From contig JBCCGI010000105.1 of the NCBI GenBank assembly GCA_039029355.1, positions 1 to 23,345 on the forward strand: DNA of 23,345 nt. The letters run 5' to 3'. The notes under the pieces were generated by a model, which saw nothing but the letters and a program-made list of their open reading frames with translations, was not told where the DNA came from and ran no database searches. Source of the stretch: JBCCGI01 sp039029355 (GTDB lineage Bacteria; Planctomycetota; UBA1135; GCA-002686595). The stretch's first letter is position 1; the number at the start of each line of letters is the position of its first letter. The position numbers were made by a program, and so were the translations under genes. Below, in pieces: positions 17,127 through 23,345 of this stretch.

Positions 17127-17759
17127 ATGCGCGTCAAGCTCTTCACCTTCCGCTACTCAGCCACGCTCGGCGGTTTCGACGAGGAACCGCTCCAGCACTT
17201 CCTCCGCGACAAAGAGGTCGTGGCCTTCCGCGAGCACTTCTACGCGGTCAACGACGTCCCGCACGTGACCTGCATCGTGACCTGGCAAGACGCGGTCGTG
17301 CCCGCCGAGGCGTTGCGTGCCGCCCGACAGGGGACCAGCCCTGAGCCCGGCCCCCGCCGTTCCAAGCGTGGCGCGCGACCGGATCCCAGCGCGGCGCTGA
17401 ACGAAAGCGACCGCGTCCTGTTCAACACGCTTCGCGAGTGGCGCCTGCAAAGGGCCCGCGACCAGGGGGTGCCGCCCTACGTCGTGCTGACCAACCGTGA
17501 GCTGGTCGAGATCGTCGTCGGGAAACCCGACTGCGCGACGGCGCGCAGAACGCGCGGTCCGCGTACCGCAACAACCGGCACCCGTCGAACCGCAACGACA
17601 ACGTCGGCTTTCGCCCCGCCAAGGCGTCGCACTTGCCCGATCGCGCGGGACGCGCCCGGTCCGACTCCGGCCGGTTCCGCGCGCTGCGCCCGTGATGCCC
17701 AGGCTCCTCTCCCGCGCCGGCTCGTCCGGCCGAACAGAACGCGCCGCTGGGGGTGGTAG
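17127..17759 (+). CDS. HRDC-domain DGR accessory protein, 3'-truncated
   Basis: The frame encodes 210 residues, but only about 1-138 look genuine. Residues 1-58 (MRVKLFTFRYSATLGGFDEE, FREHFYAVNDVPHV) form a small alpha/beta domain, then a basic/proline linker (about 60-90), then the first half of an HRDC domain, seen as LFNTLREWRLQRARDQGVPP and YVVLTNRELVEIV (98-130). HRDC proteins are a known accessory class in DGRs and probably bind nucleic acid. The rest of the domain, normally another 30 or so residues with a helix-hairpin GIG motif, is missing: from residue 139 the frame reads through the TR in a different phase from the VR. A GAGG lies 8 nt before the ATG. Probably non-functional or only partly functional. 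Confidence 0.7.
   Translation: MRVKLFTFRYSATLGGFDEEPLQHFLRDKEVVAFREHFYAVNDVPHVTCIVTWQDAVVPAEALRAARQGTSPEPGPRRSKRGARPDPSAALNESDRVLFNTLREWRLQRARDQGVPPYVVLTNRELVEIVVGKPDCATARRTRGPRTATTGTRRTATTTSAFAPPRRRTCPIARDAPGPTPAGSARCARDAQAPLPRRLVRPNRTRRWGW
17542..17624 (+). repeat. DGR template repeat (TR)
   Basis: This 83-bp segment is the non-coding template matching VR1 and VR2. It holds 18 adenines, most of them in AAC codons when read in the VR frame (N-N, N, N), with CAG, CAC and AAG besides. AAC codons allow many substitutions without producing stop codons, a hallmark of DGR templates. The 3' end (17602-17620) has no adenine. The TR lies on the same strand as the TIR-NACHT gene, 602 bp after its stop. 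Normally an RNA of this region is copied by an error-prone reverse transcriptase that misreads adenines. Confidence 0.93.
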
Positions 17760-18036
17760 GTGGTGAGCCACCGAAGCTCCTGGCGACGCACCTCCCCCAC
17801 AACGCACGATTTGCCGGCGGGCCTCGCCTTCGGCTCGGCCTGGAAGAGCGCTCGGCGCTTCGCGCACGAGGCTCTTCGGACGCGTCGCCTCCCTTCGGGC
17901 GCTCGCGTCCTGTACTTCACACCGTCTTGCTCGAGCGCCGCGGCGCTTTGCCTCGGGCTCGGCTACGCCGGCCCGGGCCGCGCCGCTCTCAACGGGAAAT
18001 CGTTGCTTGCGGGGGGCAAGTGGTGAAGTGGTGAAG
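17625..18036. other. Region between TR and SIR2-NACHT stop, no intact gene
   Basis: After the TR, the VR-frame stays open to a stop at about 17690 and then is lost. I looked for reverse transcriptase motifs in all frames and found none. An 88-codon frame at 17760-18026 (+) lacks any recognisable domain. Two small hairpins are visible: GGTGG/CCACC at 17759-17772 with a 4-nt loop, and CTTGC/GCAAG at 18006-18020 with a 5-nt loop of G (C on the minus strand), the latter 17 nt after the SIR2-NACHT stop codon. This may be the scar of a deleted RT gene. Confidence 0.5.
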
Positions 18037-18063
18037 TCACTCCGTGATGACCCTGGCGGGGCG
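18025..18063 (-). repeat. 39-bp inverted repeat, right copy (VR2 3' end)
   Basis: Perfect inverted copy of 16914-16952. It contains the last codons and stop of the SIR2-NACHT gene and 12 nt of downstream DNA. Beyond it, the motif CTTCACCA occurs once more in tandem on this side only. Confidence 0.9.
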
Positions 18064-21000
18064 GAAGCCGAGGGCGTAGACGCGGAGCGACGGGAGCCAC
18101 CTGCTGCGGCAAGCCGAGCGCGCATACTGCGCGGGGCCGTCGAACGAACCGCCACGGCCCACGCGGTACACGGGGCCCCCATTCTCCCATGCACTGCCAT
18201 CCGCGGGAGCCCCCTCGTAGCTCCCGTGCCAGGAATCCTGGCACCACTCATCCACGTTGCCGTGCATGTCGTACAGCTCCCAGGGACTCGCAGCGTAGGA
18301 ACCAACGGGGGTCGTTTCAGAACGCTGGATGTTCGCCTGCTCCTCTGTAAGTGCGCCCCCTGTCGACCAAGGCGTCTTCGTCCCGGCACGACAGGCGTAC
18401 TCCCACTCCGCCTCGCTCGGCAGCCGCGCGCCCATCCATCGGCTGAACATCACAGCCTCGTACCAAGTGACCTCCACCACCGGGTGGCTCTCGCGTCCCT
18501 CGGTGAATCGGTGGCCACGGTCGAACGCCGCATACATCGCGTTCGTCACCGGGACGCGCATCAACTCGAACGGAGCGGCGATGCGGACTTCGTGCGCTGG
18601 TTGCTCGTCACCGAAGCGCCCGGGGTCGTCGTCACCGCTCCCCATCCGGAAGTCCCCGGGCTCGATGCGCCTCCACAGCGGCTCGTCGCTCTTGCCGGGA
18701 AGATGCTCGAAAAGGGCCCCACTCGGATCGGGCAGGTGCTCGAACAGGCGCCGCCGCAGGGAAGCGGCCGTCTGCGCCCGGTCCGGGTATAGCTCTTCCG
18801 CCTGCGCAAGTGCGGCGTCGATGTGGTAGAGGTCCGCGCCGTTGGTCGTTCTGGCCCGCAGTCGGTCCAACAGCTTCAGACCTCGCTCCGGCTCGCCGAC
18901 GAGCTCCACGATCCGGCCGTAGACGCGCCAAGTGCGCTCACTCTCGTCGTCGTCCTCGTCGTCGCCGCCCTCCCGGTCGCGGAGCCTCGTGATCGTCGAC
19001 TCCAGCATGTCCTCGCTCACCCGCTGCGCGGTCGCGAGCGCGCGCAGCCCCAGCGGCTCGTTGACCTCGATCAGTGAACCGAGGAGTCGGTCGGCGTCCT
19101 CGACGTTCTCCTGCCGGCCGGTCAGGAGCGCGAACGGCTCGCCCCAGAGATCGAGGTTCGACGAGAGGTCGGCCGCGTGCTCCAGCGCCTGTTCCAGGCC
19201 CAGACGGTCGAGCCGCTGCGCCGTCAGGGCCTCCTGGAAGGTCCGGTGCCAGAAGCTCCACGAGGCCGCGAAGGAGCCCTTCCGCGCCCCCTTGGGCGAA
19301 TCGTCCTTCAGAATGCCGGTGCGCTCGGCGACGGCGGCCAGGACCTTCGACGGGTCCTTCTCCCAGGGCGGCCAGTCGAGCAGCGTCTGGAGCTCCGCAT
19401 CCTCCTCCGGGCCCAGGCGCGCCATCCGCGCCAGATGCTGCTCGAGGCCGCCCCACTCCACGGCCGTCTCGCCCGCCGCGGTCATCTGAAACGCGATGCA
19501 GGCGAGCGCGCTCTTCACCGCGGGCTTGCAGGAGACCGGCTCGGACGTTGGCTTGTGCTTGTGCTTGCCGTCCAACAGGAGGTCGAGCACTTGATCGTAG
19601 AGGCGGCTGCGCGAGGAGGACGGGCTGCCGCCGCTTTGGAGCAGCAGCGCGACCAGGGTGAGGAGGAGGGGGTTCTCCGCGAAGCCCCTCAGCCCCGGGT
19701 CGGCGCGGAGCTCGTCGATCCAGTCCTTCGAGGACTTGCCGCCGGGGCGGGCGTCGTCTCCCAGGCACCTGCTCAGCAGCTCGACCTGCGACTCCGCGTC
19801 CAGGTCGAGCACGTCGGCCTCGCGGAACGCCTTGCTCGGAGCGACGTAGCCAAGGCGCCGCGAGGTCACGACGAGCGCGGACGACTCCAGCTCGCGATCC
19901 AGCCGCACGAGCATCTTGCGCGTGTTCTCGATGTGCTCGCGCCCCACTTCGTCGAGCCCGTCGAGCATCACGACCAGGCGTCCCTCCCGGCGCAGCTCGT
20001 CGAGCCGGTCCGGCAGCGCGGGCTCGTTCCCCTCGTCCTCCACCAAGCTCAGGATGCGCTTCCAGGGAGTCCCGCCCCGGGCACCGACGAGCTGGCGCAA
20101 GCGGACGAAGATCGGAACGAGCCGGGCGCCGGTCTCGCGCGAGAGCTCCCACGTGAGGTGGCGCAACAGCGTCGTCTTGCCGCTGCCGGGATCGCCCAGG
20201 ATCATCCAGCGCGCCCTGTCGCCGTGGAGCTCCAAGAGCTCGCGCAGGCTGCACCCGCGGCCGGCGGACTTCGAGAGCTTGAGCTCGTGCCTCGCCTGCA
20301 GGTCCAGCCGGACGTACACCGCGCCCATCTCGGCGTTCGTCAGGCGGTCCTGGAAGAAGGCGACGAGCTGGGAGTTGTCGGTCTCGACGCCGTGCAGGTA
20401 GAGCGGCAGCGGATCGGCGGGCGCGAGCGGGGCGGACGGCGCACGAAGTACGGGCACGCCGGAGCGAAGGCCGTCGAGAAAGCCGGGAAGGTCGGCGTAG
20501 TTCTCGCCGTAGGAGAGCGCGTAGATGCGCTCGTCGCGGCCGTAGCGCTCCTGGGTCGCGCGGAGCTCGTCCTTTCGAACGAGGTGGAAGTGGCGGTAGG
20601 AGCTCCCGCCAAGGTGCTTGGCGATCCAGCGACGCAGCGCGGTGAAGTTGGGGTCGTCGACGCCGGCTCCAAAGCCGATCAACACGAGGGTCCGCATCGC
20701 GCTCAGCGCGTGCAGCAGCGCCTGGGCGCGATCGGCGCCGAGCAGCTCGGTGTAGGACTCCACCCCGAGCACGACCGAGCTCGGATCGGAGTGGTGGCCG
20801 TGCAGGTGGACGACCGCGTCAAGGTCGCGGCGCAGGACCTCCTGAATCCGCTCGGGGTCCTTCCAGGTCACCGAAGGAACGCGGTGGACCTGGGTCATCA
20901 GGTCGTCGTAGTTCGTCGTGAACACGACCGCCCCGAGGCGCCGGATCGCGTCGAGCCAGGCGGTGTTCTCGGGCCGCAGCGGAGCGATGGTGTCCCGGAG

Positions 21001-21300
21001 CCACGCGCGGAACTCGGGGTCGGTGGAACCGCCGAGCCTGCGGGTGACCTGCGTCGCGACTCCGAGGAGCTCATCCAGGTCGCCCTCGTCCAGCGCGCCG
21101 AGCTGTCGCTCGGCCCAGCGCTTGGGAAGCTCTCCCGCGCGATCGAGCGCCGAACAGCGCTCCACCCCGCTGCGCAACAAGCCCTTCCAATCGGGCGCCT
21201 GGTGCGTCGTCGCGCGGGCCACGCCGGCGCCGGCGATCACGACCGCCTCGCCCCTTGCGATCCGGTCCGCAAGGTCCCTGGTCAGCGGGTCCTGACTCAT
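18037..21300 (-). CDS. SIR2-NACHT-FGE/C-lectin NLR-like protein, DGR target 2
   Basis: The product is 1087 residues. SIR2-like NAD+-binding domain, about 10-285: VVIAGAGVA (20-28), FTTNYDD (127-133) with the usual Asn130 and Asp132, HLHGHHSD with His167, and LIGFGAGVDD (207-216). NACHT NTPase: Walker A GDPGSGKTT (369-377) and Walker B VVMLDGLDEV (443-452), followed by helical repeats. FGE-sulfatase/C-lectin domain at 875-1087 (RMGSG, RLPSEAEWEYACRAG, YDMHGNVDEWCQDSW, RGGSF) ending in VR2. By family knowledge it is probably an NAD+-depleting defence sensor. From the NACHT on it is clearly homologous to the TIR protein; only the effector differs. I chose the ATG at 21300; purine-rich GGAGGGAGAG precedes it. 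It lies 60 nt after a tRNA-His on the same strand. Confidence 0.9.
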   Translation of the reverse strand: MSQDPLTRDLADRIARGEAVVIAGAGVARATTHQAPDWKGLLRSGVERCSALDRAGELPKRWAERQLGALDEGDLDELLGVATQVTRRLGGSTDPEFRAWLRDTIAPLRPENTAWLDAIRRLGAVVFTTNYDDLMTQVHRVPSVTWKDPERIQEVLRRDLDAVVHLHGHHSDPSSVVLGVESYTELLGADRAQALLHALSAMRTLVLIGFGAGVDDPNFTALRRWIAKHLGGSSYRHFHLVRKDELRATQERYGRDERIYALSYGENYADLPGFLDGLRSGVPVLRAPSAPLAPADPLPLYLHGVETDNSQLVAFFQDRLTNAEMGAVYVRLDLQARHELKLSKSAGRGCSLRELLELHGDRARWMILGDPGSGKTTLLRHLTWELSRETGARLVPIFVRLRQLVGARGGTPWKRILSLVEDEGNEPALPDRLDELRREGRLVVMLDGLDEVGREHIENTRKMLVRLDRELESSALVVTSRRLGYVAPSKAFREADVLDLDAESQVELLSRCLGDDARPGGKSSKDWIDELRADPGLRGFAENPLLLTLVALLLQSGGSPSSSRSRLYDQVLDLLLDGKHKHKPTSEPVSCKPAVKSALACIAFQMTAAGETAVEWGGLEQHLARMARLGPEEDAELQTLLDWPPWEKDPSKVLAAVAERTGILKDDSPKGARKGSFAASWSFWHRTFQEALTAQRLDRLGLEQALEHAADLSSNLDLWGEPFALLTGRQENVEDADRLLGSLIEVNEPLGLRALATAQRVSEDMLESTITRLRDREGGDDEDDDESERTWRVYGRIVELVGEPERGLKLLDRLRARTTNGADLYHIDAALAQAEELYPDRAQTAASLRRRLFEHLPDPSGALFEHLPGKSDEPLWRRIEPGDFRMGSGDDDPGRFGDEQPAHEVRIAAPFELMRVPVTNAMYAAFDRGHRFTEGRESHPVVEVTWYEAVMFSRWMGARLPSEAEWEYACRAGTKTPWSTGGALTEEQANIQRSETTPVGSYAASPWELYDMHGNVDEWCQDSWHGSYEGAPADGSAWENGGPVYRVGRGGSFDGPAQYARSACRSRWLPSLRVYALGFRPARVITE
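18052..18133 (-). repeat. DGR variable region 2 (VR2)
   Basis: Aligned without gaps to TR 17542-17620, VR2 differs at 20 of 79 positions. Eleven of the 16 TR adenines are changed, against nine of the 63 other bases, so adenines are strongly favoured but not exclusive. All the TR asparagine codons are altered: in the protein the sites read Y1059, S1066, R1067, L1072, V1074 and A1076. The non-adenine changes suggest that VR2 was written from an earlier or related TR, or has drifted since its last rewriting. Confidence 0.85.
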
Positions 21301-21360
21301 CTCGATCTCTCTCCCTCCCGCCCTCTGCGGCGCCGGCGCGAGCTTGGGGCCGCAAAGAGA

Positions 21361-21438
21361 TGGGGTGAGTGAGGGGAATCGAACCCCCGACCCCCAGATC
21401 CACAATCTGGTGCTCTAACCGACTGAGCTACACTCACC
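21361..21438 (-). tRNA. tRNA-His (GTG)
   Basis: A complete cloverleaf reads on the minus strand: acceptor GTGAGTG/CACTCAC, D-stem GCTC/GAGC, anticodon stem CCAGA/TCTGG with loop TTGTGGA (anticodon GTG), and T-arm with TTCGATT. The extra G at position -1 (21438) opposite C73 is the histidine identity element. The CCA end is encoded at 21361-21363. The mature 3' end faces the SIR2-NACHT gene. Confidence 0.97.
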
Positions 21439-21453
21439 GACCGAGGGCGCGCC

Positions 21454-21482
21454 AGCTTCCCGGCGGGGGCGGAGGTTGTCAA
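21454..21482 (-). promoter_or_regulatory. Sigma-70 promoter for tRNA-His
   Basis: On the minus strand a perfect -35 TTGACA lies at 21477-21482. At the ideal 17-bp spacing is GAAGCT (21454-21459), a weak -10 that keeps A2 and T6. The -10 ends 15 nt before the tRNA's G-1, a fitting distance. The SIR2-NACHT gene follows the tRNA closely and has no obvious promoter of its own, so it may be read from here. Confidence 0.5.
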
Positions 21483-21688
21483 GGGAGGAGGGCCGGTTCG
21501 TGCCCTCGCCGCGGTCCGGAGGGCGGGGATTCGGCGGCGGTCGGCAGGGCTTCGGGCGGCGCTAGGCCCCGTCGCACAACGGCGCGGTCGCCGGCCGCGG
21601 CGGCGGTTTTGGGTTTGGCTTCAGATCCGGGGGTGCCGGGGGCGATCCAGCGGGAGTTGCTCATTCGGCTGGGGAGCCGAGACCGGAA

Positions 21689-22462
21689 ATGAAGCAGGTG
21701 GGAATTCTCGTCACCGTCCTGGTGGGGACGGCTTCGTGTAGCGTCGTGCCGACGGCGTCGATCACGCCGCGGTACGGACCGCTGGAGGTCGACGGCGACG
21801 TCGGCGTCTCGTCGCTGGGCACGGTTGCGACGACCGATGCCGAGAGCCTGGGGATGGAGGACGACGACTCGGTCTTCTCGCCGCGGGCCGACATGTCCTG
21901 GCTCAACTTCGATGCCTGGGCGTCGTGGTACGACGCGCGCTTCGCGGGCAACGGCATCGCCGAGGGGCAGCTGGATCTTGGGGGCGTGGTGATCGGGATC
22001 GACGACCCGGTGGTGTCCGAGCTCGACATGTTCCTGGCCTCGGGCGCGGTCACGTGGGACCTGGTGCCCAGCGACCTGATCGACGTCGGCGTGGGCCTGG
22101 GCTACGGGCTGGTGGACTTCGATGCGGAGATCCGCTCGCTCACGACCGGAGCGGAGATCGGCACCCAGGAGTCCTTCGGCCTGCCGCTCCTGGCGGCGCG
22201 GGGCGCCGTGGACTTCGGCGACATCGAGGCCTCGCTCGTGGTGGCCGGGCTGGCGGTGAAGGCCGACGGGGACGAGATCTCGATGCTGGACGGCGATCTG
22301 ATGGTCCGCTGGTACTTCCTCAACGCCGGCCCCGCCCAGGGCGGGATCGCGCTGGGCTGGCGCCTGACGCGGGTCGAGGCGGAGTACGGACAGCTCGGCA
22401 GCCGACTGGAGTCCGACCTCGCCTTCTCCGGCCCCTACGCGGGCTTGACCATCCAGCTGTAG
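21689..22462 (+). CDS. Predicted outer-membrane beta-barrel lipoprotein, hypothetical
   Basis: The product is 257 residues. The signal peptide MKQVGILVTVLVGTASC has a candidate lipid-attachment Cys at 17 (preceding TAS is only a partial lipobox). The mature part alternates polar and hydrophobic residues in strands such as DVGVGLGYGLVDFDAE, DIEASLVVAGLAVKAD and GGIALGWRLTRVEAEYG and ends GPYAGLTIQL, a pattern of small outer-membrane barrels. I do not recognise a specific family. A GGGGAG lies 12 nt before the ATG. It starts a plus-strand cluster with the next gene (21 nt apart). Confidence 0.7.
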   Translation: MKQVGILVTVLVGTASCSVVPTASITPRYGPLEVDGDVGVSSLGTVATTDAESLGMEDDDSVFSPRADMSWLNFDAWASWYDARFAGNGIAEGQLDLGGVVIGIDDPVVSELDMFLASGAVTWDLVPSDLIDVGVGLGYGLVDFDAEIRSLTTGAEIGTQESFGLPLLAARGAVDFGDIEASLVVAGLAVKADGDEISMLDGDLMVRWYFLNAGPAQGGIALGWRLTRVEAEYGQLGSRLESDLAFSGPYAGLTIQL

Positions 22463-22483
22463 GGAGCGGATGCTGGCGGGCCC

Positions 22484-22948
22484 ATGACGCCGCGCGAGCC
22501 CGACTCCGACCCGGCCGGCCCGGCCGGCGCCGCCCCCGACGAGGGCTGGCGCGAGCTCCCCGAGGGCGAGCAGCACTCCTGGGGCAACGTCTCCGACCGC
22601 CACTGGTCGCGGGCCCGCGAGGGCTCCAACCGCGAGGCGATCGACCACATGCGCGAGCGCTCCAAGGCCCCCGGCGTCGAGTCCGGCGGCGGCGCGCGCA
22701 ACCACTACTGCATGAGCTGCAACGGGGTCATCCCGATCGTCGGCGAGGCCGGCGTCGTCGAGGCCCCCGAGCACTGCCCGCACTGCGGCGCCGCCCTCGA
22801 CGACCGCGTCCGGGCGATGTTCAACTGGGTCGAGATCGACGAGCCGCCCCAGAGCGACGCCGGCGCACTGCTGCGGGTGGCCCTCGGCGGGCTGGCGGCG
22901 ATCGTCGTGATCGCAGCGCTCGCGTGGCGCATACTGCAGGGATGGTAG
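22484..22948 (+). CDS. Zinc-ribbon protein with C-terminal membrane anchor, hypothetical
   Basis: The product is 154 residues: a hydrophilic, charged N-terminus (1-70), a zinc-ribbon with two CxxC knuckles (C76-MS-C79 and C98-PH-C101), an acidic linker, and one hydrophobic helix at about 129-150 (LLRVALGGLAAIVVIAALAW) at the very C-terminus. This is the layout of a tail-anchored protein with the zinc site in the cytoplasm. Its start is 21 nt after the lipoprotein stop, suggesting one transcript. Its stop overlaps the ATG of the repeat ORF as ATGGTAG, hinting at coupled translation. Function unknown. Confidence 0.7.
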   Translation: MTPREPDSDPAGPAGAAPDEGWRELPEGEQHSWGNVSDRHWSRAREGSNREAIDHMRERSKAPGVESGGGARNHYCMSCNGVIPIVGEAGVVEAPEHCPHCGAALDDRVRAMFNWVEIDEPPQSDAGALLRVALGGLAAIVVIAALAWRILQGW

Positions 22949-23345
22949 AGGCAAGGGCAGAGGCAGAGGTCGAGGGCACGCGGGAGCGCCGGAGCGCGCG
23001 GACCCGCGCGGGAGCCGTGGCCGGAGAAGGCGTACGGGACCGCGCGGACGTCCAGGGCAGCAAGGGCACGCTGAGCGAAGGCGACACGGGCGGCAGGGCC
23101 ACGCGGAGCGAAGGCAACCGGGGCAGTAAGGCCGCGCGAAGCGAAGGCAACCCGGGCAGCAAGGCCACGCGGAGCGAAGGCGACCCGGGCAGCAAGGCCA
23201 CGCGGAGCGAAGGTAACCCGGGCAGCAAGGCCGCGCGAAGCGAAGGCAACCCGGGCAGCAAGGTCACGCGGATCGAAGGCGACCCGGGCGGTAGGGCGGC
23301 GGTACGCGAAGGCGACCCGGGCATTAAGGCCGCGCGAAGCGAAGG
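22942..23345 (+). CDS. Repeat-rich hydrophilic ORF, runs off the window
   Basis: From the ATG at 22942 the frame is open for 134 codons to the end of the window. After a charged lead (MVEARAEAEVEGTRERR) come 11-residue repeats such as KATRSEGDPGS, KAARSEGNPGS and KVTRIEGDPGG, rich in Gly, Ser, Lys and Glu and predicted to be disordered. Several differences between repeats are synonymous in this frame (GGC/GGT, CGG/CGA, AGC/AGT), which supports coding. The opposite strand is also open, so the call stays moderate. It overlaps the zinc-ribbon stop by 7 nt. Confidence 0.4.
   Translation, partial: MVEARAEAEVEGTRERRSARTRAGAVAGEGVRDRADVQGSKGTLSEGDTGGRATRSEGNRGSKAARSEGNPGSKATRSEGDPGSKATRSEGNPGSKAARSEGNPGSKVTRIEGDPGGRAAVREGDPGIKAARSE
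23062..23345 (+). repeat. 33-bp tandem repeat array
   Basis: Eight full units start at 23062, 23095, 23128, 23161, 23194, 23227, 23260 and 23293, with a partial ninth from 23326 to the window end. The core is AAGGCCACGCGGAGCGAAGG followed by CGACCCGGGCAGC. The central units are nearly identical while the outer ones are more diverged, as expected of arrays that expand by slippage. The length is a multiple of three, so the reading frame is kept. Confidence 0.95.

Noticed and set aside
17760..18026. 88-codon plus-strand frame between TR and VR2
   Set aside because: No recognisable domain, and high-GC DNA gives many such frames by chance.
17625..18036. Possible reverse transcriptase gene next to the TR
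   Set aside because: No frame on either strand shows a YxDD-type motif or other RT pattern, and the space is far too short for an RT.
19177..21372. Long plus-strand frame opposite the SIR2-NACHT gene
   Set aside because: It is a mirror of the real gene in GC-rich DNA: low-complexity Arg/Ala/Glu/Val composition and no domain, while the opposite strand has complete SIR2, NACHT and FGE motifs.
22821..23324. Minus-strand frame across the 33-bp repeats
   Set aside because: It overlaps the zinc-ribbon gene in antisense and reads as Leu/Pro/Ser repeats with no signal or domain; the plus frame fits better, though not decisively.
23062..23345. CRISPR array
   Set aside because: Units follow each other directly at 33 bp with no unique spacers; it is a plain tandem repeat.

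Overview
The window is very GC-rich and looks like a Planctomycetota chromosome. The evidence is a TIGR02999-type ECF sigma factor, a Ser/Thr kinase with a TPR tail, and several large secreted beta-propeller proteins (FG-GAP, Asp-box) with the C-terminal beta domains typical of marine planctomycetes. All identifications come from reading motifs; no database search was run.

Layout. 1-230 is an AT-rich stretch unlike the rest, carrying a terminator-like hairpin and an extended -10 promoter; it leads into the sigma factor (264-833, +). Then come a secreted HEAT-repeat protein (861-2924, -), a secreted propeller protein (3282-5090, -) divergent from the kinase-TPR gene (5244-7808, +), an Asp-box protein (8125-10686, +), a two-helix membrane protein (10997-11275, -), a small lipoprotein (11405-11863, +) and a seven-repeat FG-GAP protein (11875-13542, -). 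Two decayed gene fragments lie among them: a piece of an FG-GAP gene (7817-7933, -) and a piece of a kinase-TPR 3' end (10884-10960, +).

The notable part is 13758-21300. Two large convergent genes encode NLR-like proteins with different predicted NAD+-consuming effectors on one chassis: TIR-NACHT-FGE/C-lectin (+) and SIR2-NACHT-FGE/C-lectin (-). Between their 3' ends lies a template repeat (TR, 17542-17624) of a diversity-generating retroelement (DGR). The last ~80 coding bases of the TIR gene (VR1) match the TR at every non-adenine position and differ at nine of its eighteen adenines, to G, T or C. The SIR2 gene (VR2) carries a second, older-looking variable region. An HRDC-domain gene of the kind that accompanies DGRs lies between VR1 and the TR, but its 3' end is cut off at the TR. 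No reverse transcriptase is visible. The likely reading is a pair of anti-phage-type STAND sensors with retro-diversified lectin-fold sensor domains, whose mutagenesis machinery is either supplied in trans or recently lost.

The SIR2 gene starts 60 nt downstream of a tRNA-His(GTG) gene (21361-21438, -) that has a good promoter. Right of it, on the plus strand, are an outer-membrane-type lipoprotein (21689-22462), a zinc-ribbon protein with a C-terminal membrane anchor (22484-22948), and an ORF made of 33-bp repeats that runs off the end of the window (22942-23345).
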